Origin: Galaxea fascicularis
Lineage: Eukaryota > Cnidaria > Anthozoa > Scleractinia > Euphylliidae
Assembly: GCA_948470475.1 (NCBI GenBank)
Contig: OX419345.1
Coordinates: forward strand, 21,168,859-21,232,858
DNA length: 64,000 bases
Reading direction: 5' to 3'
This document shows positions 24,001 to 35,386 of the stretch, piece after piece; the stretch's first letter is position 1; each line of letters begins with the position of its first letter. The notes beneath the pieces were generated by a model. That model ran no database searches and was not told the DNA's origin. It worked only from the letters and a program-made list of their open reading frames with translations. The position numbers were made by a program, and so were the translations under genes.

Positions 24001-27000
24001 GCGGAGTTCTTGGAAGCATTTAGACATGATTTCTAGGTTGCTTTTTCAAGTAGGCAAAGTTTAAGCCAAATTCAAAATTTGACTCAAAAGCATGTGGTCC
24101 CCCCTTTGGGTTTTGGTCAAAATTTCAACTTTGCTAAAATCTTGTAGACAGCTCAAATAAGAATAGAAATCAAGTTTGCGGAGTTCTTGGAAGCATTTAG
24201 ACATGATTTCTAGGTTGCTTTTTCAAGTAGGCAAAGTTTAAGCCAAATTCAAAATTTGACTCAAAAGGATGTGGTCCCCCCTTTGGGTTTTGGTCAAAAT
24301 TTCAACTTTGCTAAAATCTTGGACACAGCTCAAATAAGAATAGAAATCAAGTTTGCGGAGTTCTTGGAAGCATTTAGACATGATTTCTAGGTTCCTTTTT
24401 CAAGTAGGCAAAGTTTAAGCCAAATTCAAAATTTGACTCAAAAGCATGTGGTCCCCCCTTTGGGTTTTGGTCAAAATTTCAACTTTGCTAAAATCTTGCA
24501 CACAGCTCAAATAAGAATAGAAATCAAGTTTGCGGAGTTCTTGGAAGCATTTAGACATGATTTCTAGGTTGCTTTTTCAAGTAGGCAAAGTTTAAGCCAA
24601 ATTCAAATTTTGACTCAAAAGCATGTGGTCCCCCCTTTGGGTTTTGGTCAAAATTTCAACTTTGATAAAATCTTGCAGACAGCTCAAATAAGAATAGAAA
24701 TCAAGTTTGCGGAGTTCTTGGAAGCATTTAGACATGATTTCTAGGTTGCTTTTTCAAGTAGGCAAAGTTTAAGCCAAATTCAAAATTTGACTCAAAAGCA
24801 TGTGGTCCCCCCTTTGGGTTTTGGTCAAAATTTCAACTTTGCTAAAATCTTGCACACAGCTCAAATAAGAATAGAAATCAAGTTTGCGGATTTCTTGGAA
24901 GCATTTAGACATGATTTCTAGGTTGCTTTTTCAAGTAGGCAAAGTTTAAGCCAAATTCAAAATTTGACTCAAAAGCATGTGGTCCCCCCTTTGGGTTTTG
25001 GTCAAAATTTCAACTTTGCTAAAATCTTGCACACAGCTCAAATAAGAATAGAAATCAAGTTTGCGGAGTTCTTGGAAGCATTAAGACATGATTTCTAGCT
25101 TCCTTTTACAAGTAGGCAAAGTTTAAGCCAAATTCAAAATTTGACTCAAAAGCATGTGGTCCCCCCTTTGGGTTTTGGTCAAAATTTCAACTTTGCTAAA
25201 ATCTTGCACACAGCTCAAATAAGAATAGAAATCAAGTTTGCGGAGTTCTTGGAAGCATTTAGACATGATTTCTAGGTTGCTTTTTCAAGTAGGCAAAGTT
25301 TAAGCCAAATTCAAAATTTGACTCAAAAGCATGTGGTCCCCCCTTTGGGTTTTGGTCAAAATTTCAACTTTGCTAAAATCTTGCAGACAGCTCAAATAAG
25401 AATAGAAATCAAGTTTGCGGAGTTCTTGGAAGCATTTAGACATGATTTCTAGGTTGCTTTTTCAAGTAGGCAAAGTTTAAGCCAAATTCAAAATTTGACT
25501 CAAAAGCATGTGGTCCCCCCTTTGGGTTTTGGTCAAAATTTCAACTTTGCTAAAATCTTGGACACAGCTCAAATAAGAATAGAAATCAAGTTTGCGGAGT
25601 TCTTGGAAGCATTTAGACATGATTTCTAGGTTGCTTTTTCAAGTAGGCAAAGTTTAAGCCAAATTCAAAATTTGACTCAAAAGCATGTGGTCCCCCCTTT
25701 GGGTTTTGGTCAAAATTTCAACTTTGCTAAAATCTTGCAGACAGCTCAAATAAGAATAGAAATCAAGTTTGCGGAGTTCTTGGAAGCATTTAGACATGAT
25801 TTCTAGGTTGCTTTTTCAAGTAGGCAAAGTTTAAGCCAAATTCAAAATTTGACTCAAAAGCATGTGGTCCCCCCTTTGGGTTTTGGTCAAAATTTCAACT
25901 TTGCTAAAATCTTGCAGACAGCTCAAATAAGAATAGAAATCAAGTTTGCGGATTTCTTGGAAGCATTTAGACATGATTTCTAGGTTGCTTTTTCAAGTAG
26001 GCAAAGTTTAAGCCAAATTCAAAATTTGACTCAAAAGCATGTGGTCCCCCCTTTGAGTTTTGGTCAAAATTTCAACTTTGATAAAATCTTGCAGACAGCT
26101 CAAATAAGAATAGAAATCAAGTTTGCGGAGTTCTTGGAAGCATTTAGACATGATTTCTAGGTTGCTTTTTCAAGTAGGCAAAGTTTAAGCCAAATTCAAA
26201 ATTTGACTCAAAAGCATGTGGTCCCCCCTTTGGGTTTTGGTCAAAATTTCAACTTTGCTAAAATCTTGCACACAGCTCAAATAAGAATAGAAATCAAGTT
26301 TGCGGAGTTCTTGGAAGCATTTAGACATGATTTCTAGGTTGCTTTTTCAAGTAGGCAAAGTTTAAGCCAAATTCAAAATTTGACTCAAAAGCATGTGGTC
26401 CCCCCTTTGGGTTTTGGTCAAAATTTCAACTTTGCTAAAATCTTGTACACAGCTCAAATAAGAATAGAAATCAAGTTTGCGGAGTTCTTGGAAGCATTTA
26501 GACATGATTTCTAGGTTGCTTTTTCAAGTAGGCAAAGTTTAAGCCAAATTCAAAATTTGACTCAAAAGCATGTGGTCCCCCCTTTGGGTTTTGGTCAAAA
26601 TTTCAACTTTGCTAAAATCTTGCACACAGCTCAAATAAGAATAGAAATCAAGTTTGCGGAGTTCTTGGAAGCATTTAGACATGATTTCTAGGTTGCTTTT
26701 TCAAGTAGGCAAAGTTTAAGCCAAATTCAAAATTTGACTCAAAAGCATGTGGTCCCCCCTTTGGGTTTTGGTCAAAATTTCAACTTTGCTAAAATCTTGT
26801 AGACAGCTCAAATAAGAATAGAAATCAAGTTTGCGGAGTTCTTGGAAGCATTTAGACATGATTTCTAGGTTGCTTTTTCAAGTAGGCAAAGTTTAAGCCA
26901 AATTCAAAATTTGACTCAAAAGGATGTGGTCCCCCCTTTGGGTTTTGGTCAAAATTTCAACTTTGCTAAAATCTTGGACACAGCTCAAATAAGAATAGAA

Positions 27001-27421
27001 ATCAAGTTTGCGGAGTTCTTGGAAGCATTTAGACATGATTTCTAGGTTCCTTTTTCAAGTAGGCAAAGTTTAAGCCAAATTCAAAATTTGACTCAAAAGC
27101 ATGTGGTCCCCCCTTTGGGTTTTGGTCAAAATTTCAACTTTGCTAAAATCTTGCACACAGCTCAAATAAGAATAGAAATCAAGTTTGCGGAGTTCTTGGA
27201 AGCATTTAGACATGATTTCTAGGTTGCTTTTTCAAGTAGGCAAAGTTTAAGCCAAATTCAAATTTTGACTCAAAAGCATGTGGTCCCCCCTTTGGGTTTT
27301 GGTCAAAATTTCAACTTTGATAAAATCTTGCAGACAGCTCAAATAAGAATAGAAATCAAGTTTGCGGAGTTCTTGGAAGCATTTAGACATGATTTCTAGG
27401 TTGCTTTTTCAAGTAGGCAAA
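19459..27421 (+). repeat. Eight-monomer block in three copies, last two spaced 15 monomers
   Basis: Blocks at 19459-20874, 22643-24058 and 25298-26713 share the order A, C, A, A with T at 124, A with TTTGAG plus GATAAA, B, TTGTAC variant, B. Copies two and three extend four monomers further (22643-24766 and 25298-27421, offset 2655 bp = 15 x 177). The extension holds a TTGTAGAC variant, a G-33 class C with C at 159, a class B and a CAAATTTTG / GATAAA class A. The monomers at 24767-25297 (B with T-124; B with ATTAAGAC; B) match 18928-19458, so the unit before copy three resembles the first copy's left flank. Confidence 0.85.
21052..21934 (+). repeat. 883-bp five-monomer HOR, copy 6
   Basis: Matches copy 5 at every marker I tracked: CCGCCC and C at 159 in monomer 1, TTTTCGG in monomer 3, G-33 with CCCTTC in monomer 4, ACTAAAAAG plus AATAGTAATC in monomer 5, and both 176-bp lengths. 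It is the last copy of this unit in the window. A lone 176-bp monomer with the same T4-to-T3 loss appears later at 28661-28836 without the rest of the unit. Confidence 0.86.
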
Positions 27422-28836
27422 GTTTAAGCCAAATTCAAAATTTGACTCAAAAGCATGTGGTCCCCCCTTTGGGTTTTGGTCAAAATTTCAACTTTGCTAA
27501 AATCTTGCACACAGCTCAAATAAGAATAGAAATCAAGTTTGCGGAGTTCTTGGAAGCATTTAGACATGATTTCTAGGTTGCTTTTTCAAGTAGGCAAAGT
27601 TTAAGCCAAATTCAAAATTTGACTCAAAAGCATGTGGTCCCCCCTTTGAGTTTTGGTCAAAATTTCAACTTTGATAAAATCTTGCAGACAGCTCAAATAA
27701 GAATAGAAATCAAGTTTGCGGAGTTCTTGGAAGCATTTAGACATGATTTCTAGGTTGCTTTTTCAAGTAGGCAAAGTTTAAGCCAAATTCAAAATTTGAC
27801 TCAAAAGCATGTGGTCCCCCCTTTGGGTTTTGGTCAAAATTTCAACTTTGCTAAAATCTTGCAGACAGCTCAAATAAGAATAGAAATCAAGTTTGCGGAT
27901 TTCTTGGAAGCATTTAGACATGATTTCTAGGTTGCTTTTTCAAGTAGGCAAAGTTTAAGCCAAATTCAAAATTTGACTCAAAAGCATGTGGTCCCCCCTT
28001 TGAGTTTTGGTCAAAATTTCAACTTTGATAAAATCTTGCAGACAGCTCAAATAAGAATAGAAATCAAGTTTGCGGAGTTCTTGGAAGCATTTAGACATGA
28101 TTTCTAGGTTGCTTTTTCAAGTAGGCAAAGTTTAAGCCAAATTCAAAATTTGACTCAAAAGCATGTGGTCCCCCCTTTGGGTTTTGGTCAAAATTTCAAC
28201 TTTGCTAAAATCTTGCACACAGCTCAAATAAGAATAGAAATCAAGTTTGCGGAGTTCTTGGAAGCATTTAGACATGATTTCTAGGTTGCTTTTTCAAGTA
28301 GGCAAAGTTTAAGCCAAATTCAAAATTTGACTCAAAAGCATGTGGTCCCCCCTTTGGGTTTTGGTCAAAATTTCAACTTTGCTAAAATCTTGTACACAGC
28401 TCAAATAAGAATAGAAATCAAGTTTGCGGAGTTCTTGGAAGCATTTAGACATGATTTCTAGGTTGCTTTTTCAAGTAGGCAAAGTTTAAGCCAAATTCAA
28501 AATTTGACTCAAAAGCATGTGGTCCCTCCTTTGGGTTTTGGTCAAAATTTCAACTTTGCTAAAATCTTGCAGACAGCTCAAATAAGAATAGAAATCAAGT
28601 TTGCGGAGTTCTTGGAAGCATTTAGACATGATTTCTAGGTTGCTTTTTCAAGTAGGCAAAGTTTAAGCCAAATTCAAAATTTGACTCAAAAGCATGTGGT
28701 CCCCCCTTTGGGTTTGGTCAAAATTTCAACTTTGCTAAAATCTTGCACACAGCTCAAATAAGAATAGAAATCAAGTTTGCGGAGTTCTTGGAAGCATTTA
28801 GACATGATTTCTAGGTTGCTTTTTCAAGTAGGCAAA
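27422..28836 (+). repeat. Rearranged end of the 15-monomer domain; isolated 176-bp monomer
   Basis: The TTTGAG/GATAAA class-A variant occurs on both sides of a T-124 class-A copy (27599, 27776, 27953), whereas elsewhere it occurs once, after it. This is a local dimer-scale rearrangement. A class B and a TTGTAC copy (28307) follow as in the other blocks. Then come a class A with CCCTCC (28484) and a lone 176-bp class B with GGGTTTGG (28661-28836). The normal block order is lost after 28483. Confidence 0.78.
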
Positions 28837-31800
28837 GTTTAAGCCAAATTCAAAATTTGACTCAAAAGCATGTGGTCCCCCCTTTGGGTTTTGGTCAAAA
28901 TTTCAACTTTGCTAAAATCTTGCAGACAGCTCAAATAAGAATAGAAATCAAGTTTGCGGAGTTCTTGGAAGCATTTAGACATGATTTCTAGGTTGCTTTT
29001 TCAAGTAGGCAAAGTTTAAGCCAAATTCAAAATTTGACTCAAAAGGATGTGGTCCCCCCTTTGGGTTTTGGTCAAAATTTCAACTTTGCTAAAATCTTGG
29101 ACACAGCTCAAATAAGAATAGAAATCAAGTTTGCGGAGTTCTTGGAAGCATTTAGACATGATTTCTAGGTTGCTTTTTCAAGTAGGCAAAGTTTAAGCCA
29201 AATTCAAAATTTGACTCAAAAGCATGTGGTCCCCCCTTTGGGTTTTGGTCAAAATTTCAACTTTGCTAAAATCTTGCAGACAGCTCAAATAAGAATAGAA
29301 ATCAAGTTTGCGGAGTTCTTGGAAGCATTTAGACATGATTTCTAGGTTGCTTTTTCAAGTAGGCAAAGTTTAAGCCAAATTCAAAATTTGACTCAAAAGG
29401 ATGTGGTCCCCCCTTTGGGTTTTGGTCAAAATTTCAACTTTGCTAAAATCTTGGACACAGCTCAAATAAGAATAGAAATCAAGTTTGCGGAGTTCTTGGA
29501 AGCATTTAGACATGATTTCTAGGTTGCTTTTTCAAGTAGGCAAAGTTTAAGCCAAATTCAAAATTTGACTCAAAAGGATGTGGTCCCCCCTTTGGGTTTT
29601 GGTCAAAATTTCAACTTTGCTAAAATCTTGCAGACAGCTCAAATAAGAATAGAAATCAAGTTTGCGGAGTTCTTGGAAGCATTTAGACATAATTTCTAGG
29701 TTGCTTTTTCAAGTAGGCAAAGTTTAAGCCAAATTCAAAATTTGACTCAAAAGCATGTGGTCCCCCCTTTGGGTTTTGGTCAAAATTTCAACTTTGCTAA
29801 AATCTTGCACACAGCTTAAATAAGAATAGAAATCAAGTTTGCGGAGTTCTTGGAAGCATTTAGACATGATTTCTAGGTTGCTTTTTCAAGTAGGCAAAGT
29901 TTAAGCCAAATTCAAAATTTGACTCAAAAGCATGTGGTCCCCCCTTTGGGTTTTGGTTAAAATTTCAACTTTGCTAAAATCTTGCACACAGCTCAAATAA
30001 GAATAGAAATCAAGTTTGCGGAGTTCTTGGAAGCATTTAGACATGATTTCTAGGTTGCTTTTTCAAGTAGGCAAAGTTTAAGCCAAATTCAAAATTTGAC
30101 TCAAAAGCATGTGGTCCCCCCTTTGGGTTTTGGTCAAAATTTCAACTTTGCTAAAATCTTGCACACAGCTCAAATAAGAATAGAAATCAAGTTTGCGGAG
30201 TTCTTGGAAGCATTTAGACATGATTTCTAGGTTGCTTTTTCAAGTAGGCAAAGTTTAAGCCAAATTCAAAATTTGACTCAAAAGCATGTGGTCCCCCCTT
30301 TGGGTTTTGGTCAAAATTTCAACTTTGCTAAAATCTTGGACACAGCTCAAATAAGAATAGAAATCAAGTTTGCGGAGTTCTTGGAAGCATTTAGACATGA
30401 TTTCTAGGTTGCTTTTTCAAGTAGGCAAAGTTTAAGCCAAATTCAAAATTTGACTCAAAAGCATGTGGTCCCCCCTTTGGGTTTTGGTCAAAATTTCAAC
30501 TTTGCTAAAATCTTGCACACAGCTCAAATAAGAATAGAAATCAAGTTTGCGGAGTTCTTGGAAGCATTTAGACATGATTTCTAGGTTGCTTTTTCAAGTA
30601 GGCAAAGTTTAAGCCAAATTCAAAATTTGACTCAAAAGCATGTGGTCCCCCCTTTGGGTTTTGGTCAAAATTTCAACTTTGCTAAAATCTTGCACACAGC
30701 TCAAATAAGAATAGAAATCAAGTTTGCGGAGTTCTTGGAAGCATTTAGACATGATTTCTAGGTTGCTTTTTCAAGTAGGCAAAGTTTAAGCCAAATTCAA
30801 AATTTGACTCAAAAGCATGTGGTCCCCCCTTTGGGTTTTGGTCAAAATTTCAACTTTGCTAAAATCTTGGACACAGCTCAAATAAGAATAGAAATCAAGT
30901 TTGCGGAGTTCTTGGAAGCATTTAGACATGATTTCTAGGTTCCTTTTTCAAGTAGGCAAAGTTTAAGCCAAATTCAAAATTTGACTAAAAAGCATGTGGT
31001 CCCCCCTTTGGGTTTTGGTCAAAATTTCAACTTTGCTAAAATCTTGCAGACAGCTCAAATAAGAATAGAAATCAAGTTTGCGGAGTTCTTGGAAGCATTT
31101 AGACATGATTTCTAGGTTGCTTTTTCAAGTAGGCAAAGTTTAAGCCAAATTCAAAATTTGACTCAAAAGCATGTGGTCCCCCCTTTGGGTTTTGGTCAAA
31201 ATTTCAACTTTGATAAAATCTTGCAGACAGCTCAAATAAGAATAGAAATCAAGTTTGCGGAGTTCTTGGAAGCATTTAGACATGATTTCTAGGTTCCTTT
31301 TTCCAGTAGGCAAAGTTTAAGCCAAATTCAAAATTTGACTCAAAAGCATGTGGTCCCCCCTTTGGGTTTTGGTCAAAATTTCAACTTTGCTAAAATCTTG
31401 CACACAGCTCAAGTAAGAATAGAAATCAAGTTTGCGGAGTTCTTGGAAGCATTTAGACATGATTTCTAGGTCGCTTTTTCAAGTAGGCAAAGTTTAAGCC
31501 AAATTCAAAATTTGACTCAAAAGCATGTGGTCCCCCCTTTGGGTTTTGGTCAAAATTTCAACTTTGCTAAAATCTTGCACACAGCTCAAATAAGAATAGA
31601 AATCAAGTTTGCGGAGTTCTTGGAAGCATTTAGACATGATTTCTAGGTTGCTTTTTCAAGTAGGCAAAGTTTAAGCCAAATTCAAAATTTGACTCAAAAG
31701 CATGTGGTCCCCCCTTTGGGTTTTGGTCAAAATTTCAACTTTGCTAAAATCTTGCAGACAGCTCAAATAAGAATAGAAATCAAGTTTGCGGAGTTCTTGG

Positions 31801-33792
31801 AAGCATTTAGACATGATTTCTAGGTTGCTTTTTCAAGTAGGCAAAGTTTAAGCCAAATTCAAAATTTGACTCAAAAGCATGTGGTCCCCCCTTTGGGTTT
31901 TGGTCAAAATTTCAACTTTGCTAAAATCTTGCAGACAGCTCAAATAAGAATAGAAATCAAGTTTGCGGAGTTCTTGGAAGCATTTAGACATGATTTCTAG
32001 GTTGCTTTTTCAAGTAGGCAAAGTTTAAGCCAAATTCAAAATTTGACTCAAAAGGATGTGGTCCCCCCTTTGGGTTTTGGTCAAAATTTCAACTTTGCTA
32101 AAATCTTGGACACAGCTCAAATAAGAATAGAAATCAAGTTTGCGGAGTTCTTGGAAGCATTTAGACATGATTTCTAGGTTGCTTTTTCAAGTAGGCAAAG
32201 TTTAAGCCAAATTCAAAATTTGACTCAAAAGCATGTGGTCCCCCCTTTGGGTTTTGGTCAAAATTTCAACTTTGCTAAAATCTTGCAGACAGCTCAAATA
32301 AGAATAGAAATCAAGTTTGCGGAGTTCTTGGAAGCATTTAGACATGATTTCTAGGTTGCTTTTTCAAGTAGGCAAAGTTTAAGCCAAATTCAAAATTTGA
32401 CTCAAAAGGATGTGGTCCCCCCTTTGGGTTTTGGTCAAAATTTCAACTTTGCTAAAATCTTGGACACAGCTCAAATAAGAATAGAAATCAAGTTTGCGGA
32501 GTTCTTGGAAGCATTTAGACATGATTTCTAGGTTGCTTTTTCAAGTAGGCAAAGTTTAAGCCAAATTCAAAATTTGACTCAAAAGGATGTGGTCCCCCCT
32601 TTGGGTTTTGGTCAAAATTTCAACTTTGCTAAAATCTTGCAGACAGCTCAAATAAGAATAGAAATCAAGTTTGCGGAGTTCTTGGAAGCATTTAGACATA
32701 ATTTCTAGGTTGCTTTTTCAAGTAGGCAAAGTTTAAGCCAAATTCAAAATTTGACTCAAAAGCATGTGGTCCCCCCTTTGGGTTTTGGTCAAAATTTCAA
32801 CTTTGCTAAAATCTTGCACACAGCTTAAATAAGAATAGAAATCAAGTTTGCGGAGTTCTTGGAAGCATTTAGACATGATTTCTAGGTTGCTTTTTCAAGT
32901 AGGCAAAGTTTAAGCCAAATTCAAAATTTGACTCAAAAGCATGTGGTCCCCACTTTGCGTTTTGGTTAAAATTTCAACTTTGCTAAAATCTTGGACACAG
33001 CTCAAATAAGAATAGAAATCAAGTTTGCGGAGTTCTTGGAAGCATTTAGACATGATTTCTAGGTTGCTTTTTCAAGTAGGCAAAGTTTAAGCCAAATTCA
33101 AAATTTGACTCAAAAGCATGTGGTCCCCCCTTTGGGTTTTGGTCAAAATTTCAACTTTGCTAAAATCTTGCACACAGCTCAAATAAGAATAGAAATCAAG
33201 TTTGCGGATTTCTTGGAAGCATTTAGACATGATTTCTAGGTTGCTTTTTCAAGTAGGCAAAGTTTAAGCCAAATTCAAAATTTGACTCAAAAGCATGTGG
33301 TCCCCCCTTTGGGTTTTGGTCAAAATTTCAACTTTGCTAAAATCTTGGACACAGCTAAAATAAGAATAGAAATCAAGTTTGCGGAGTTCTTGGAAGCATT
33401 TAGACATGATTTCTAGGTTGCTTTTTCAAGTAGGCAAAGTTTAAGCCAAATTCAAAATTTGACTCAAAAGCATGTGGTCCCCCCTTTGGGTTTTGGTCAA
33501 AATTTCAACTTTGCTAAAATCTTGCACACAGCTCAAATAAGAATAGAAATCAAGTTTGCGGAGTTCTTGGAAGCATTTAGACATGATTTCTAGGTTGCTT
33601 TTTCAAGTAGGCAAAGTTTAAGCCAAATTCAAAATTTGACTCAAAAGCATGTTGTCCCCCCTTTGGGTTTTGGTCAAAATTTCAACTTTGCTAAAATCTT
33701 GCACACAGCTCAAATAAGAATAGAAATCAAGTTTGCGGAGTTCTTGGAAGCATTTAGACATGATTTCTAGGTTGCTTTTTCAAGTAGGCAAA
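28837..33792 (+). repeat. Duplication spaced 17 monomers (3009 bp), left instance
   Basis: Eleven monomers at 28837-30783 correspond to 31846-33792, offset exactly 3009 bp. Shared order: A; C with G-33; A; C with G-33; A with G-33 and GACATAATT; B with T-95; a GGTTAAAAT copy; B; C; B; B. The second copy has diverged: its GGTTAAAAT monomer (32908) is class C with CCCCACTTTGCG, the next has T-124, the next AGCTAAAAT, and one has GTTGTCC. The six monomers between (30784-31845) include an ACTAAAAAG class A, a GATAAA class A with TTCCAGT, and a class B with AAGTAAGAAT and GGTCGC. Confidence 0.82.
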
Positions 33793-35386
33793 GTTTAAGC
33801 CAAATTCAAAATTTGACTCAAAAGCATGTGGTCCCCCCTTTGGGTTTTGGTCAAAATTTCAACTTTGCTAAAATCTTGGACACAGCTCAAATAAGAATAG
33901 AAATCAAGTTTGCGGAGTTCTTGGAAGCATTTAGACATGATTTCTAGGTTGCTTTTTCAAGTAGGCAAAGTTTAAGCCAAATTCAAAATTTGACTCAAAA
34001 GCATGTGGTCCCCCCTTTGGGTTTTGGTCAAAATTTCAACTTTGCTAAAATCTTGCACACAGCTCAAATAAGAATAGAAATCAAGTTTGCGGAGTTCTTG
34101 GAAGCATTTAGACATGATTTCTAGGTTGCTTTTTCAAGTAGGCAAAGTTTAAGCCAAATTCAAAATTTGACTCAAAAGCATGTGGTCCCCCCTTTGGGTT
34201 TTGGTCAAAATTTCAACTTTGCTAAAATCTTGCAGACAGCTCAAATAAGAATAGAAATCAAGTTTGCGGAGTTCTTGGAAGCATTTAGACATGATTTCTA
34301 GGTTGCTTTTTCAAGTAGGCAAAGTTTAAGCCAAATTCAAAATTTGACTCAAAAGCATGTGGTCCCCCCTTTGGGTTTTGGTCAAAATTTCAACTTTGCT
34401 AAAATCTTGCACACAGTTCAAATAAGAATAGAAATCAAGTTTGCGGAGTTCTTGGAAGCATTTAGACATTATTTCTAGGTTCCTTTTTCAAGTAGGCAAA
34501 GTTTAAGCCAAATTCAAAATTTGACTCAAAAGGATGTGGTCCCCCCCTTTGGGTTTTGGTCAAAATTTCAACTTTGCTAAAATCTTGGACACAGCTCAAA
34601 TAAGAATAGAAATCAAGTTTGCGGAGTTCTTGGAAGCATTTAGACATGATTTCTAGGTTCCTTTTTCAAGTAGGCAAAGTTTAAGCCAAATTCAAAATTT
34701 GACTCAAAAGCATGTGGTCCCCCCTTTGGGTTTTGGTCAAAATTTCAACTTTGCTAAAATCTTGCACACAGCTCAAATAAGAATAGAAATCAAGTTTGCG
34801 GAGTTCTTGGAAGCATTTAGACATGATTTCTAGGTTGCTTTTTCAAGTAGGCAAAGTTTAAGCCAAATTCAAAATTTGACTCAAAAGCATGTGGTCCCCC
34901 CTTTGGGTTTTGGTCAAAATTTCAACTTTGCTAAAATCTTGGACACAGCTCAAATAAGAATAGAAATCAAGTTTGCGGAGTTCTTGGAAGCATTTAGACA
35001 TGATTTCTAGGTTGCTTTTTCAAGTAGGCAAAGTTTAAGCCAAATTCAAAATTTGACTCAAAAGCATGTGGTCCCCCCTTTGGGTTTTGGTCAAAATTTC
35101 AACTTTGCTAAAATCTTGCACACAGCTCAAATAAGAATAGAAATCAAGTTTGCGGAGTTCTTGGAAGCATTTAGACATGATTTCTAGGTTGCTTTTTCAA
35201 GTAGGCAAAGTTTAAGCCAAATTCAAAATTTGACTCAAAAGCATGTGGTCCCCCCTTTGGGTTTTGGTCAAAATTTCAAATTTGCTAAAATCTTGCACAC
35301 AGCTCAAATAAGAATAGAAATCAAGTTTGCGGAGTTCTTGGAAGCATTTAGACATGATTTCTAGGTTGCTTTTTCAAGTAGGCAAA
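33793..35386 (+). repeat. Nine monomers without clear HOR, including one 178-bp copy
   Basis: Classes C, B, A, B, C, B, C, B, B. The copy at 34324 has AGTTCAAAT and GACATTATT plus C-159, and is followed by the 178-bp monomer (34501-34678). The copy at 35210 has CAAATTTGC in place of CAACTTTGC. No gene: the 186-base minus-strand frame at 34462-34647 exists only because of these local changes. Confidence 0.78.
34501..34678 (+). repeat. 178-bp monomer with C7 tract
   Basis: Class C copy with G-33 and C-159 in which the C6 tract has become C7. It is the only C-tract expansion I found. The extra base shifts the frame on both strands and helps create a spurious 61-codon minus-strand frame. A homopolymer length change is also the kind of difference that sequencing error produces, so raw-read support matters here. 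Confidence 0.85.

Noticed and set aside
34462..34647. 61-codon minus-strand frame
   Set aside because: It arises from a local C7 expansion and a GACATTATT change in adjacent monomers. No neighbouring monomer keeps it and nothing marks it as coding.
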